Assembly (NCBI GenBank): GCA_015039465.1
Contig: MU130621.1
Location: 359,912-411,572, forward strand
From: Phlegmacium glaucopus
Lineage: Eukaryota; Basidiomycota; Agaricomycetes; Agaricales; Cortinariaceae
DNA length: 51,661 nucleotides
Direction: 5' to 3'
Below are positions 1-11,040 of this stretch, in pieces. A program made the position numbers and the translations under genes. Every line of letters begins with the position of its first letter. Position 1 is the first letter of the stretch. The notes under the pieces were generated by a model. That model was not told where the DNA came from and made no database searches. It worked only from the letters and a program-made list of their open reading frames with translations.

Positions 1-339
1 GCTTGCTCACATCTTTCGATTTTTTTTGTATCATTTAAATTACCCATCCTTCATTTTGCATACAAGCACTCCAACGGAGAACTTTCACCACGGCCAACAA
101 TTATATCACAAGCATCCCGCACCGATCAACTACAACTTAAAATTTATTGACGGAAACTTACCATTACTCGTATAACAACCTCCTCCGGTACACCTTTCCC
201 TCCAAGTCCACGGTACGAACTGTAGAGCACCACCTTCGGTTCCAAGTCCGATACGTTTTTTTAGGTAATAAAACGGAACCTTTTATTTGTCTCTGTAAAT
301 CATCGAAGTCAGGTGGACTTACACTTATCAAGTATCCAT
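1..339. other. No gene seen
   Basis: AT-rich sequence with only short open frames. I see no convincing exon, repeat or RNA gene here. Confidence 0.4.
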
Positions 340-1140
340 GAGACTATCATTCGCAGCCTCTCACAGGCTCTGATTGACGCCGACGATCCTAACGCCATCT
401 GCCACCTCGTTCTCTCCTGGAACGGTTCCAGTCATCACTGCATCGAAGGAATGGACCGTATGATTTCCTGACGAGCCTCCAGTTGAACAAGCTTTATTCC
501 AATGTACATGTAAGTACTTGACCGCAACCAATCAACAAGACCACACAACACATCCCTTCCACATTCATGCAGCTCCTCACCACCTCCAGACTTCATTCTC
601 TCGCGTACACCATGACCTCAACCCGAGTGTTTATTCCACGGTTCTATCGCTCGTTCATTCCCCATGACTCCCTTCATTTTCACAGGAACATCCTCAACTC
701 AACTCACGCACCACTCTCGACCATCCCAGCAAACAGATCTTTACTGAGCTCATTCAAACCATTGGACATCCGATCGCGACTCAACATGTCACCATACGAT
801 CTCAAAAGTCTTGTGTTCGGTCGCGGCGTTCATTGTTTAAAACATATGAATGGAGTACGCGTACTTACGGTAAGCCAGCCCCATCTAGGATTGTCCATTG
901 GTTCTTGATAGTTTTTTTAGCAGCGTATGATTAATCGCAGAACGTTAACATTTACCATCGCCTTTGCGGCGTCTTTTCTTCTATATCAATACTTGATGCC
1001 AGTAGTCACAGCATTCTACGCTTTTCTGACTGCTATCTGCTACCTCAATGCCAAGTTAGTGGCAGCAGATCGATTTCTGGCCATAGCTACAGAAGAGCCA
1101 GCTGTAAGTTTCAATCTATTCCATAGTGATTTGAGCTAAT
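340..1140 (+). CDS. Possible degenerate or intron-rich hypothetical gene
   Basis: Several stretches look coding but I could not join them into one frame. One exon-like piece near 345-470 reads ...LSQALIDADDPNAICHLV. Another near 707-869 contains HPSKQIFTELIQTIGHP and is preceded by a plausible acceptor at about 683. A third near 951-1105 encodes a hydrophobic segment resembling one or two membrane helices and ends at a GTAAGT donor. The phases of the last two pieces do not agree across the 870-950 intron-like segment, so this may be a decayed gene. I do not recognise the family. Confidence 0.22.
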
Positions 1141-1343
1141 ATCTTCATCAGTGACACAAACTTCTCTACAATTTCGCGTTCCTCGCTGCACTAACCCTCA
1201 TCTACTTGCTCAGACTATATTTTGCAATGTTAGCGCTACTCATGTGCACCCTCATTTATCTGCGATACATTTATTTTAGTTTGTAACTACCCTAGAAGTA
1301 GTAAAATCCTTTCTTGATATAAGAGTTTCACTCTTATGTTTCT

Positions 1344-2252
1344 TAGGGCTGCACACCGTACCGTCTGATGGGTACGGCCATACAATCAACGGTCATAAGA
1401 CGGGTATAGCTCAACCGTCCACCGTCCGTACTCTTTGGTAAGTAAAACCCCAACGGCTATGGGACGGGTACGGATACGGCCGTCGTATGGTCATGTACGG
1501 TAGACGGCATGCAATAAGGTAGACATACCGGATTCATTGAGTTTTTCTGGGGAAATACCTGCGGCCAGTCGTGCAATACCTGTGGTGAATTGTATGGTAA
1601 ATAAATCTCTGATAATTGAGCAATGGATTAAAGATAATTACCCTGTTGTGCGTTGGAAGTTGATTGAATGGGATGGTCAGATTGTAAGAGTGTGTACTCA
1701 AGGTGTATTCGGCTCGCAGGAAGGGGTGGGTAAATGATAAGTGAGCTGCTGGCTTGTCTGGTCTTTTTGTCATAAGACGCATGGCAGTGATGAACAGATG
1801 TAGAAAATGATTGGTTTAGCATTGGATGGCTCAGCTTCTGCCGACTTTTCCCTATGTACTTTCTAACCACAGGCTGGTAGCTTTTCCCCACAGGGGTTTT
1901 TGATGCACCCAGACCGATGCGACTTTAAATTTTGCTTCTGATCTGACGGGGTTGATTTATTAGTCAGCCTTAGTAGGCCTTAGTTCGTATATCGAGCATA
2001 GTCAGATTTCTCATTGTAATAATTGTAACAAAAAGAAGATAGATTTTGACGCTGATTGATGTGTTGTTTGAATATTCCCGTCCAATGCCGTCTAATCCCG
2101 TTGATGGCCATAGTTTAATGGCATTGGACGGGTGTTGTCCATCCCGTCCACCGTCCGTATAGATGGTTGCATAGGGCCCTGACGGCACGGGTACGGTGAC
2201 CGTACTACAGGACCGTCTATACCGTGAGGTACAGTCACGGTGTGCAGCCCTA
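1344..2252. mobile_element. Non-autonomous hAT-type DNA transposon (909 bp)
   Basis: The element starts TAGGGCTGCACACCGT and ends with the exact reverse complement, giving 16-bp perfect terminal inverted repeats. It is flanked on both sides by the same 8 bases ATGTTTCT (1336-1343 and 2253-2260). An 8-bp target duplication with TAGGG-type ends is diagnostic of the hAT superfamily. The subterminal regions are rich in repeats of an ACCGTCCGTAC-like word on both strands, a usual transposase-binding layout. No transposase frame is present, so it would need a transposase in trans. An internal perfect 13-bp inverted repeat lies at 2077-2089 and 2120-2132. Confidence 0.92.
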
Positions 2253-2260
2253 ATGTTTCT

Positions 2261-2817
2261 TGTTGTAAATGTCTAAAATAAATATCAAATCCTACAAAAA
2301 ATATGGATATATCTACTGTAGACTGCCTACACAGTGTTGAGAACATTGGTGACATCAAGAGTTGTAAATTCCTTTGAAAATTTATGACGTTTCAAGTTGG
2401 AATTTTTTCAAAAGTTTTTGTTACATATTTGTCCATAAAAGTCTACATTAATTGGCGGAATTTCCCCGATGCCAAAAGTGGTAAATTACCACAGTCCCGA
2501 AAAACGACACTTTCTGTCAGAATTATCCCATTCCACCCTTTGGGGTTGCTTTTTCCCATGCTCCTGGTCTCACAGTGAGTTGGATGACATGAGGCCAAGA
2601 TATATAGTCCGTACCAAGATCGTTTACCCGTGAACAATTGAGAAGGGATTAAGTACATCAGTAAATTCAGGTTTTCAGGGTCAAAAAATGGCACTATGGG
2701 AAACTGCCAAGAGCTGTCAAGCACTATATAGAGTCCCATAGCAACCTATAGTGACATAGCAAAGGGTCTTTGATTGACAGCGCTGGACAGCGCTCCATAG
2801 CATGAAGATGGGAAACA
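2261..2817. other. Intergenic or undetermined 5' region
   Basis: Lies between the hAT element and the first supportable exon of the next gene. It probably holds that gene's promoter and first exon, but no start codon could be connected in phase. The open frames seen on the minus strand look like chance frames. Confidence 0.35.
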
Positions 2818-4735
2818 CCAAGGCCACTTCTTCTTGGCGCACCTAACCCATTCATTGGGATCTTGTTGAACGGACAACAAAAATATACCACCGCGACAAA
2901 ACCACAGACGCTTACACCTGTATCGGACGAATCTGTTGAGTTGTGAATTATTGGATTGTCGTTCCTGTGAGATACTGACAGTTATTCCAAAGGAAATCGA
3001 ATGATCCCACCTCCATACTGTCGATAAATCTACACAGAACATCGTTGACGCCTGGATTAACAAAATACATCGGTTCGACGGAACTCAGCATCCAGGACTT
3101 GGAAGAACTTCAAGGGGTAAGCAAAAATTGATTAAGGACATTATGTTGTTTTTGGGCTTAGAAATGGCTGGGAGATCGAAAAATTCAACTCCGAAGTTTT
3201 TCCCATGGGTCCTTGTTGACTTACCATATAAGGAAATTTTGGGGGAGGGGAGGGGTCCAAAAGGCTGGTTTTTTTTTTGAAAAGTGTGCAGAACGACAAA
3301 AGAGGTCCAGAAAATTTGAAAAAATTGGGGGTCAAAATTTTCTCCTCCAAAGTACAAAAGTGGCCATAACTTGGCAACCAGAAACTTTGACGACAAAGCG
3401 ACTTCAGATTTCAATTTCCCAGTCCATTTAGCACCTAAAAACAACATCATGTCTTTTTCTCCAGTGCTGCGTACCCCTTGAAGAACTTGGTATCTTCAAT
3501 TCAGGTTATATCCCCTCATACTCTATTTCTTGTGCTAAAGGCTGACACGTATCTTCGCAGACATTTCCCTCGACCTGTTGGAAATGGGTAAGAAAGCCAG
3601 AGTGGTGGTGGTTCGTTTCACGAAGGTTGAACGACCACCTATCGTAGAACCAAGCGTTCCCGCCAATATTCCTCCTGAGTTGCGTCCTGATTTTGTTCCT
3701 CCACGACACCCGTCTTTCGCAGACAAGAAATTGCAAATTGTGGGATATCAAAGTCAAGATGTTAGCATGGATCAGGTAATTGGGACTTCTTGGTTTGAAC
3801 TTATCCCATCTTTCTCATACGATTAGGTCGAACGAATTGTGCGGCAGGTTTTGGCTCGTTATTCTGCTGACGATTCCGATAGTAATGACAATGTATGACT
3901 TTGAACCGGCTGAAAACTGTTGTGATCTTCAGCTATAGATTTTCCATTTCCGTTTGCATTCGGAACAGCAAAAGCTATTGAGTCTTGACAATCTTGACAA
4001 GCTTGACCCAGGAAAGACCCAGCAGGAAGTCGTGCTGAACACGTGTAGATATATTGTAAGGAACGGAAATCGTTCAGACGCGTATTTCGCAAGCGTATCC
4101 CGTTTTAGCAATACGTCACGCGTGACTTTTCCCATTCCGGAAAAGTGACGCGCACAGGAAAAGGAGCACGGGCAGCAACGGGCGCGCGCGATGGAAATGA
4201 AAATGAAGACAGCTAAAAATGAGCTAGCATGCTCTCAAAAATTAATTAAAGAAAAACAATTTTCTTTAAGGATCAATAACGCTAGTAAATTTCATTTTAA
4301 AATTTCCTTCATCCTAGGTATAAAAGTAGCAGAGTTTTATCGTAGAAAGGACAGTGGAAAATCACCCCTCATTAGCTAGCTCAAGTTCTTATCTCATTCT
4401 CATAAAGGGACCTTAAAAATCTCTTTACTGCACTATTTCTCGAATCTCAATACGGATTACATTTAATTGTCATCGTATATCACGTCACGTGACTTAAGCG
4501 CTCGCACCATCGGAAATCAATATTTCCGACTTACCCTCAATAAACTTACTGTATCCGTTTCGAACCAGGAACGTTTACGCACTTACAATATTACACAGCA
4601 TACTATCTAAGCTTTTGCAGCAGGATTCAAAACGCATCCAACAAAGCGGACCCAAAAAATTCAATCCTCGAAACTGTCAATGCCAGTGGAAGGCGAAAGA
4701 TCTCACCGCAGCACCTAGAAGTCGCGGGATCTTGA
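2818..4735 (+). CDS. Unknown multi-exon protein with a solo LTR in its last intron
   Basis: Exons that join in phase are 2982-3116, 3465-3504, 3561-3775, 3827-3892, 3939-4042 and 4621-4735, each bounded by GT and AG. A further 5' exon, about 2818-2921, fits if the donor is at 2922. The true start is not resolved. The product contains LEELQG, a basic/valine segment (GKKARVVVVRF), a proline-rich stretch (ERPPIVEPSVPANIPPELRP), an acidic serine/aspartate run, and ends ...QHLEVAGS. I recognise no domain. The intron 3117-3464 is unusually long for this window. The last intron, 4043-4620, would be only 41 bases without the 533-bp LTR and its 4-bp target duplication. Reading phase is kept across it, so the gene may still be functional if the enlarged intron is spliced. 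Confidence 0.6.
4055..4587 (+). mobile_element. Solo LTR of an LTR retrotransposon (533 bp)
   Basis: Begins TGTAAG and ends CTTACA, a perfect 6-bp terminal inverted repeat of the TG...CA type. The same 4 bases ATAT flank both ends (4051-4054 and 4588-4591) as a target duplication. Inside are a TATAAAA box at 4319-4325 and an AATAAA signal at 4539-4544, in the order expected for plus-strand transcription. No internal retroelement sequence or second LTR adjoins, so it is a solo LTR left by recombination between two LTRs. It interrupts the last intron of the surrounding gene. Confidence 0.87.
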
Positions 4736-5038
4736 GTTGCTAGCCCTGGTACATAGATGGTTTTCCCATCGCTTGACTAATATCTATGAACCCTAGTACA
4801 AGTCTAATGCGGGACTAGGGCCTGATAGGAGGCATATGAAGATACTATCGTGGCGCGAGCTCAAGTATGACAAATCACTGGCAAGTCTCCTCTACGTTGG
4901 TTTTTTTAATGGCCTATCGTCTTGAGATTTGAAACCTGCTGTAAGTAAAATAGACCACAAGGTCAGAAGTTCATCACCCAGCCGTCCTATCGCCACTTTG
5001 AAGCTGGTACCGTAATCTGAATTTTTAACAAATTTTAA
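4736..5038. other. Intergenic, no feature seen
   Basis: Three-prime flank of the preceding gene. No open frame, repeat or RNA-like structure stands out. Confidence 0.4.
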
Positions 5039-5450
5039 CAGGCCCAAAAGCCAAGGGGGACCCGGGCCGTTGTTCCGTGACCCGAGGTAGGGGGGGGGGG
5101 GTCCAGCCTGAAGGGCTTAAATTTTTTACTAAAACCATATATTTAGGGCCATCTGGGCTATTCCCCAGCCTTGTAAGGTATTTAAAGGGCTCCTGAGGCC
5201 ATCCTGACCAGCTTTTGATGATAATAAAAATATTTAGCCATTTTTTGACATAAATTTAACATAAGAAATCTCCGAAAACATTAGAGATATGTTCTCGGAG
5301 ATTTCCCATCACAGAGAATTACCATTTTGGGCAGAAACATACCTTATTTGGGGGGGGGGGGGGGGGGGGGTCAGCCCTCCAGCCCTTAAAAAATTTACCT
5401 ACCCCGGGCAATTTTAGCAATCCCGGGCCCCCCTTGCCAAAAGCCCTCTG
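5039..5450. mobile_element. Foldback/MITE-like element with two long G runs
   Basis: The ends are imperfect inverted repeats. Left reads CAGGCCCAAAAGCC..., right reads (reverse complement) CAGAGGGCTTTTGGC..., both leading into a CCCGGG block and then an AAATTTTTTA block. A hairpin lies inside, with 16-bp arms at 5265-5280 and 5290-5305 and one mismatch. Two runs of G on the same strand occur at 5090-5101 (12) and 5350-5370 (21). The CAG...CTG termini resemble hAT-type miniature elements, but I see no clear 8-bp target duplication, so the class is uncertain. Confidence 0.6.
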
Positions 5451-6040
5451 TTATTATCTAGTTCCTTCAAGATTCAAGACAAACAGGTACCGGTGAGGTC
5501 CTGACTCGGACAGCGGCCAATGGAGCACGGCAGACAAACGGCAGATATATTATCTTTGTCAAGGTCTCAAAATATGACAGCGTGAGTTCGTCTACTGTAA
5601 ACCGTGGCAAAGTATTTACTGGCCCGGTGTATCGCTATTTCAAGATCCTTGAAGTGAAAAGTGGATCGTCATTCGAACTTTGGACCCACTTGACCTCGTG
5701 CTTAACGTTATAACTTATCCATATGAGAAGAATAGATGAAAGCGTGCCTCCTCCTGTGTACGCTCGCAGATTCCACATAAAAGATATGTTCATTATGTTT
5801 GAATTTTATCAACCACTAGGCACATCTAGGCACTTAGTATGTCATAAACCAAGGCCCTAAGGCTTAAGGCACGTTCTATCCGCTAATAACCCGAAAAAAT
5901 AAAATGGAAACTCATGCTTTCTTCATATTATCGTTCGCGTACCTGTGTTGTCAGACGTCGCTATTTGGCAGATATTCCAAACGATGATCCTGGTGTGGTC
6001 GACATTCTTATGCTGCTGAATGTACCTCTATTAATGTCAT
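5451..6040. other. Intergenic upstream region of the WSC gene
   Basis: No coding frame recognised. It presumably contains the upstream regulatory sequence of the gene starting at 6094. Nothing else stands out. Confidence 0.35.
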
Positions 6041-6046
6041 CGTATC

Positions 6047-6054
6047 TATATAAA
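6047..6054 (+). promoter_or_regulatory. TATA box of the WSC gene
   Basis: TATATAAA lies 40 bases before the start codon at 6094, a normal distance for a TATA box plus short leader in a highly expressed fungal secreted-protein gene. Confidence 0.6.
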
Positions 6055-6093
6055 GAGATCCTCGTCAAACGAACTCAACACATATAATTCAAG

Positions 6094-7889
6094 ATGCCAA
6101 GTTGGCTTTCTACCCTCGTTATTACAACAATTCTCTATGCAGTTGTGGTACCGAACAGTGTCTATATGTTCCATACTCTAGGACTGACTGGTTTCATTTC
6201 TTAGGTCAATGCAGACCCTATCCCAGTTCTAGAGGTTCGACAAACTCCCTCTAACCCCAATGCTATCCTCCCAGGCTGGAGCCAAGTTGGTTGTTTTGTG
6301 TAAATTTCATTTCTATTCCGAAAATATCCATTCATAATATTAATGGGGTGAACATGTTCAGAGATCAGGGAGGAATGCGTGTTTTGCACGCGGCTTCTTT
6401 CAGTAGTGCGAACATGACACCCGCGGCTTGTATGACTTTGTGTACCCCTGGAAACTTCGCATTCGCTGGAGTGGAGTTCCACAAAGTATGTTTTTTTATT
6501 TATTCAGAAGAATGAGGCTGATAAATGATAATCATGGATAGCAATGCTGTATGTGCATAACCCTCGACCTATGCCTTTAGTTGTGTTGAAGGCTAACGGC
6601 CTATTTATCTTGGCTTGCAGTTTGCGATTATGCAATGCAGAAAACCATTAGCGCACCAGACAGTGAATGCAATGACGCCTGTACTGGAGATAGTTCCTTG
6701 ATATGTGGTGGGCCTAGTAGGATCACTGTATTCGCGAACGAGTCGCCGCTTGCGATTCATCCGCGCAACAAGCCTTTCGTTAATACCTGGCAATACAAAG
6801 GCTGCTTCTCGTAAGTCAGTTCCCCCTGCGCCCTTTCTTTTTGTCAGATTGACAAAATTTGGTTATAGGGACCTTGATCCTGTACAACAAGCACCCGCCG
6901 CCCGCGATCTCGAGCGCATTATAGGTCTATCCGGGCCTGCATCGGTGGAAACGTGCACTGCTGCCTGTAAAGCGCACAATTTTGTTCTTGCTGGGTTAGA
7001 AAATGGGGGAGAATGTTGTATGTATCGTTATGGCCTCAAATTAAATTCACAAGTACCTAAAGCTCCAATCCTATAGGGTGCGGTAACGCAATGCTCGGAG
7101 GTGTAAAGATCGCCGACAGCAATTGCCTTGTTGCGTGCAGTGGGGACCATACAGAATTCTGTGGATCCTCTGGTTCTGGTGAGATATTCAGTCAAATAAC
7201 AATCTACGAAGATACCTCGGCGCCTCCAGTCAATTTACAGACCTGTTTAAAATCAAAGATCGTCGGTGATGTCATTCTGAGACCTGTTTTCCAACAAAAT
7301 GGGTCGTCGGTTGCGGATGCACTGATGCTGAGCGATACATCTGATTCAACTTTCCCTCCAGGCTTCACTATTTTATCAGTGAATTTCTAATTCCGCCCTG
7401 CCTCAAACCTAAACTAACGAATTGATTTTGTTAAATATTTTAGGCCTGTAATAGTGGTATCTGCCTCGACCATATGGCCTTAGGATTGGTCACTCCTGGG
7501 GTTTTGAATGGACAGTTTTCAGATTCCTTCCTAGTAAATGTGGGGGATTCTCCAACAATGGTCAGTGCAGGTTCTGGTGCGACATTTTTCAACGGATACT
7601 GTTGGATGGTATGTGCATAGACACCTTTATCGCCCATTGAAAGTATCTAAATCAGATTTTATAGCCAAACCCCATCAATCCCATTGGCCCCCTTTTTCAG
7701 CCTCTTTTATTAGGCGTTAATTCTCGTGCGGATCTCTGGGCACTTTGTCCGAATACTACCGCAAGCGGGCGTCTTGATCTTGTATTTTCCCCCATCGACG
7801 GTCACCCGCATTATCTGAAGAGTGATTGCGAAGCAATTTTTATAGAGACGGATATAGAGACGCAAGAATTTATAGTCTCCTCACCTTAA
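6094..7889 (+). CDS. Secreted protein with two WSC domains
   Basis: The start at 6094 gives a typical signal peptide (basic-poor N-terminus, hydrophobic ITTILYAVVV core, likely cleavage after VNA). Two WSC cysteine-rich carbohydrate-binding domains follow. The first runs from GWSQVGCFVD to CGGPSRITVF, the second from YKGCFSDLDP through ECWCGN to FCGSSGSGEIFSQI. The C-terminal part (from about LSACNSGICLDH to the end) matches no domain I know. Exons are separated by about seven short introns; the first two boundaries are 6147/6205 and about 6298/6361. The first WSC domain needs a non-standard donor (GTTTTT) or reads VFCD where the usual motif is CFC, so one conserved cysteine may be missing. 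WSC proteins bind cell-wall glucans or act in wall-stress sensing. With no membrane helix seen after the signal peptide, this one is probably secreted or wall-bound. Confidence 0.82.
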
Positions 7890-8359
7890 CAAAGCGAATC
7901 ACCAGAAGGAAGGTTTCCAACGAATAAGTGGTGTATAACGACTAGTTTCAATGCTCCAGAAAGGGTGGTCTGTAGTATCGTACATACCTTACTCATATCT
8001 TTTGTGACCGAGAAAAACCCAGAATTGATGGTTTCATTCTTCTCTCTTTTCTTGTCAATTTTTTTCTGTTCAAAGCCTTTTTAGTGTAGAAACAAATGAG
8101 CAGGAGCAGTCGAACTTGGCTACGTCCGCTTGTACTTCAGGTCTGGATTTGTGGATATTAGTCATCTACGACCAGGTGTTGTGACGGTAATTATGCAAGG
8201 TGGAGCGACCGCTTGAAGTTAAGGGTATCAAGAGCGACGCAAATATTGCAGTTGTGAATCAAAAATCTAAAATAAAAATTGTAAGCCAAAATTCAAAAGA
8301 GAAAACTTGCGAAAACGAAAACACATACGGGCCTCAGAGAGGCAGACAAAACACGTAGT
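7890..8359. other. Intergenic region
   Basis: Three-prime flanks of the WSC gene (plus strand) and of the importin pseudogene (minus strand). No separate gene is seen. Confidence 0.4.
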
Positions 8360-9246
8360 ATTTCTATGTAAATTAGAATCTAACGTGTATCTTTCAGGCA
8401 GAGAGAACACCTTTATCGCATATTGTATGAGAACTTCAAACATGAAGAAGGGGTTGGTCAATTCATGAGTCAACTAAAACAAACAGAAAAGTTTGAACAA
8501 TAGAATTTGAGGAGAAAAAGAAAAGGCACGTACGCTCTAAAAACATGTAAAGAACTTTTGGACGTACCCAGACGCTAAGCAGAGTATCAAAATCATTCGT
8601 ACAAGGAAGGCCAGTAACTTACGCTCTCCATCGAACTTTCAACGCTCAACAGTGTTAATGCAACCTGTAAAAGGACGGGAACAACCTCTGCACAACCGCT
8701 TCTCCAAGCTCCAATCCTATAATTCAACGAGCACATCACAGGACTCAATTGTGAATAGAGGATGGCGTCATCGAGCGTTGCACGGCCAGTGATACGGGAT
8801 CGAGGAGTGGGCTGACCACAAGATAATATCCAACGAAAAGGATGTTATTGCTTTGAAAAGATCACATAGCGCCTAACATATAGACCGTTAGCGACAATCA
8901 TAGAGTAGAAGTTGGGGCACACAAATATTTACCTGCCACATCTGTCGACCATAATAGTGGTAATACAACCACACCCTCTTTAGGGACAAAAAAGATTTCG
9001 CACAGCTTTTCCGCCCTCGGTCTGCCCCCAACATCCAGGTCTGACTCATCTTCGAGTGTTATCAATCTTTCAACCGTTCTCGTAAGTTCTTTCGTGACGC
9101 CAGCTAAGCCAGTATGGTTGCAATGTGGGCTTCTTCTGGGAGCCAAGGAAAGAATGAGAAGAAACGGGAGAAAAGGGGGGAGCTAGTACTGTTGAGGTAG
9201 TTTGTAATGTGTCGTAAAGCCTTTGCACTATCAGATTAACGATGGC
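8360..9246 (-). pseudogene. Decayed importin-13-like paralogue fragment
   Basis: Read on the minus strand, this matches consecutive exons of the intact importin at 34895-39175, in order and with introns at the same places. AIVNLIVQRLYDTLQ pairs with AIVNPNVQKIFDALQ. GVTKELTRTVERL...LEDESDLDV pairs with GIAKGLTRTLEGL...LEDESDLDV. VVQRLFPVLLQ pairs with YVERLLPVLLQ, VQKFFTC with VQEFFSC, and LIQYAIKVFSLPERYTL with LVQCAINTLSVQERYSL. Several exons contain stops and the aligned importin sequence is otherwise absent, so this is a pseudogene fragment. Shared introns show it came from DNA-level duplication rather than retrotransposition. Divergence from the intact gene is high, so the copy is old. 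Confidence 0.82.
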
Positions 9247-9679
9247 CTGTAAATTGCGATGGGGGTTTAACAATGAATAAGAACAAAGGAAAGAAAAAAA
9301 AACCGTCAATAGTGCCGAGATGGGTGGAGTGACCCCAGCATAGATCGAGTAGGCATTGGAGCGGATAGTTTGCATTGACTGTTTACGTCTATATGAAGTA
9401 ATGACTGAGTTCAGTTTTTTGAAGGTTCGAAAAATAAGATACACCTCCCCTGCAAACTAACTATCAGGCCCAGGACTCATCAAATATCCATTTAATTAAT
9501 TGTCCGCCGAAGAGAAATTCGACCGTACTTTAGAGTGAAAATATTCTCAAGATTATGTATATCAGGCAACATATAGGAAAATATCATCAACAGAGAACAA
9601 CAAAAAAACTCGGAAGATTGCCCACATGTTACCTAATGTGCAACTTCAGAGCTGCAGGGGTTGTTGGACTTTATCTGCG
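9247..9679. other. No gene seen
   Basis: Would be the upstream part of the importin pseudogene, but no further importin exon is recognisable. Only short open frames are present. Confidence 0.35.
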
Positions 9680-10479
9680 TAAAGTAGATTCCTCATCACA
9701 ATCGAGGTCCTTGAACACCGGTTGGGTGACTGGAAGTGGGGACATGGAGCGAAACCAAAGCGAAACTGGCTCGATGAGGATGGACATTGTGAACGGCGGA
9801 GCCATCACGGTCCAACGACCCCCTACGATACAAAGCTGCACATATCCACTCCTAACTCGTGGGGTGTCTTCACTGATGCAGGGAAAATTACAGGGACGAA
9901 TCTCATAGAGACGTGGAAGAACTTATTAGTATCAATAGTAAGCTTCGTAGTCTTTCAACTTGAATTTATACACCAAGTATTACCAACAGTGATACTTTTT
10001 TTTTGAGAGCCAGCAAACATTCGTATGCGAGCGATCTTCCTTGAACGAATGTCTGGATCTATGCTTGGGCTTGGGACCAAGTCTCACATCGTTTTCTTTC
10101 TTATTCCGACATCATTCTGCTAATGGGTAATTGAACCCTTCTTCTCATCTTCGCGAAATCGGATTTCTTCACGCTACCAGGCAGATATGATGCTTAGGGA
10201 GGGTGATATTTGACTACTTCTCTACAGTTTGTATGCTATCATAACCTAGATGATGTAATTTCTCATGTAGGCTTTACCAGAGAGTCAAGGTATTGAGGTA
10301 TATACCCAAGATCGATAGGGAGACGAGGTCTATGGAAAACGGTTACCTCTACGGCGTGCGATATGACCAGGCCCTCATCAGCTTCAGGCCCGTTCAACAC
10401 GAGCCTGAGAGAGACGTGGCAATTGAGCTGGGTGAGGATCGGGCATCACTGTCCATATCCCAGTTCCATCACGATTAAC
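9680..10479 (+). CDS. Unrecognised exon-like fragments
   Basis: A continuous frame, about 9684-9939, has protein-like composition (LGDWKWGHGAKPKRNWLDED, then PYDTKLHISTPNSWGVFTD) and ends at a GTAAGC donor. A second frame ending at a stop at 10479 contains GYLYGVRYDQALISFRPV and ELGEDRASLSISQF. They could be exons of one gene or unrelated gene remnants. I recognise no family and cannot place a start codon. Confidence 0.25.
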
Positions 10480-11040
10480 CTCCTAGAACATATATTTGCA
10501 TCGATAATCCAATAGTCATCCTTTGATGTGTACAGTTCAGAGCGATTCAGTGACATGGGAGCTCAGTGCTCACGATAACATCCCACGTCACTCGCCTATC
10601 CACCATATCGTGTATCTGAGTGGAGCTGCCATCGTGTCGAGCTGGAGGACATCTAAGCTCGTCGCGAGAGTATACGAGACGGGCCTTTAGGCAGACTCTA
10701 GACATGTGACAAAACGCAGCGTATAGGCCTGGGGAGTAGAACAGGCGCACCCGGTACGGCCCGGCGGCACGCAACGTGCGGTAACAGAAAACAGTCAATA
10801 TATCACAGAATACGATCACAGGTACTACAGTAGTACAAGACGGTGAAAAAAGAGAAGCATACACGAAGAGAAAAAATCACGGAGATAGTACAAGTAAAGC
10901 ATAAGACCCGTTCACCAACTTGAAAGCTAATGCAAATTCCAAATAAACCCAGGAGGACGGCCTGCCAGTGCGCTGTGCGTCATTCTAACGAGACCAATGA
11001 GCACGATCTTTACCAACGCAATTGAGGAATTTACCTCTTT
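10480..11040. other. Intergenic region
   Basis: Downstream flank of the minus-strand Cyt-like gene. A minus-strand open frame lies here but has no recognisable features. Confidence 0.35.

Noticed and set aside
1537..1737. Open frame inside the hAT element as a transposase
   Set aside because: It is only 66 codons, has no hAT dimerisation or zinc-finger motif, and an opposing frame overlaps it.
10547..10864. Minus-strand 105-codon frame
   Set aside because: No start context, no family and no conserved partner. Probably chance.
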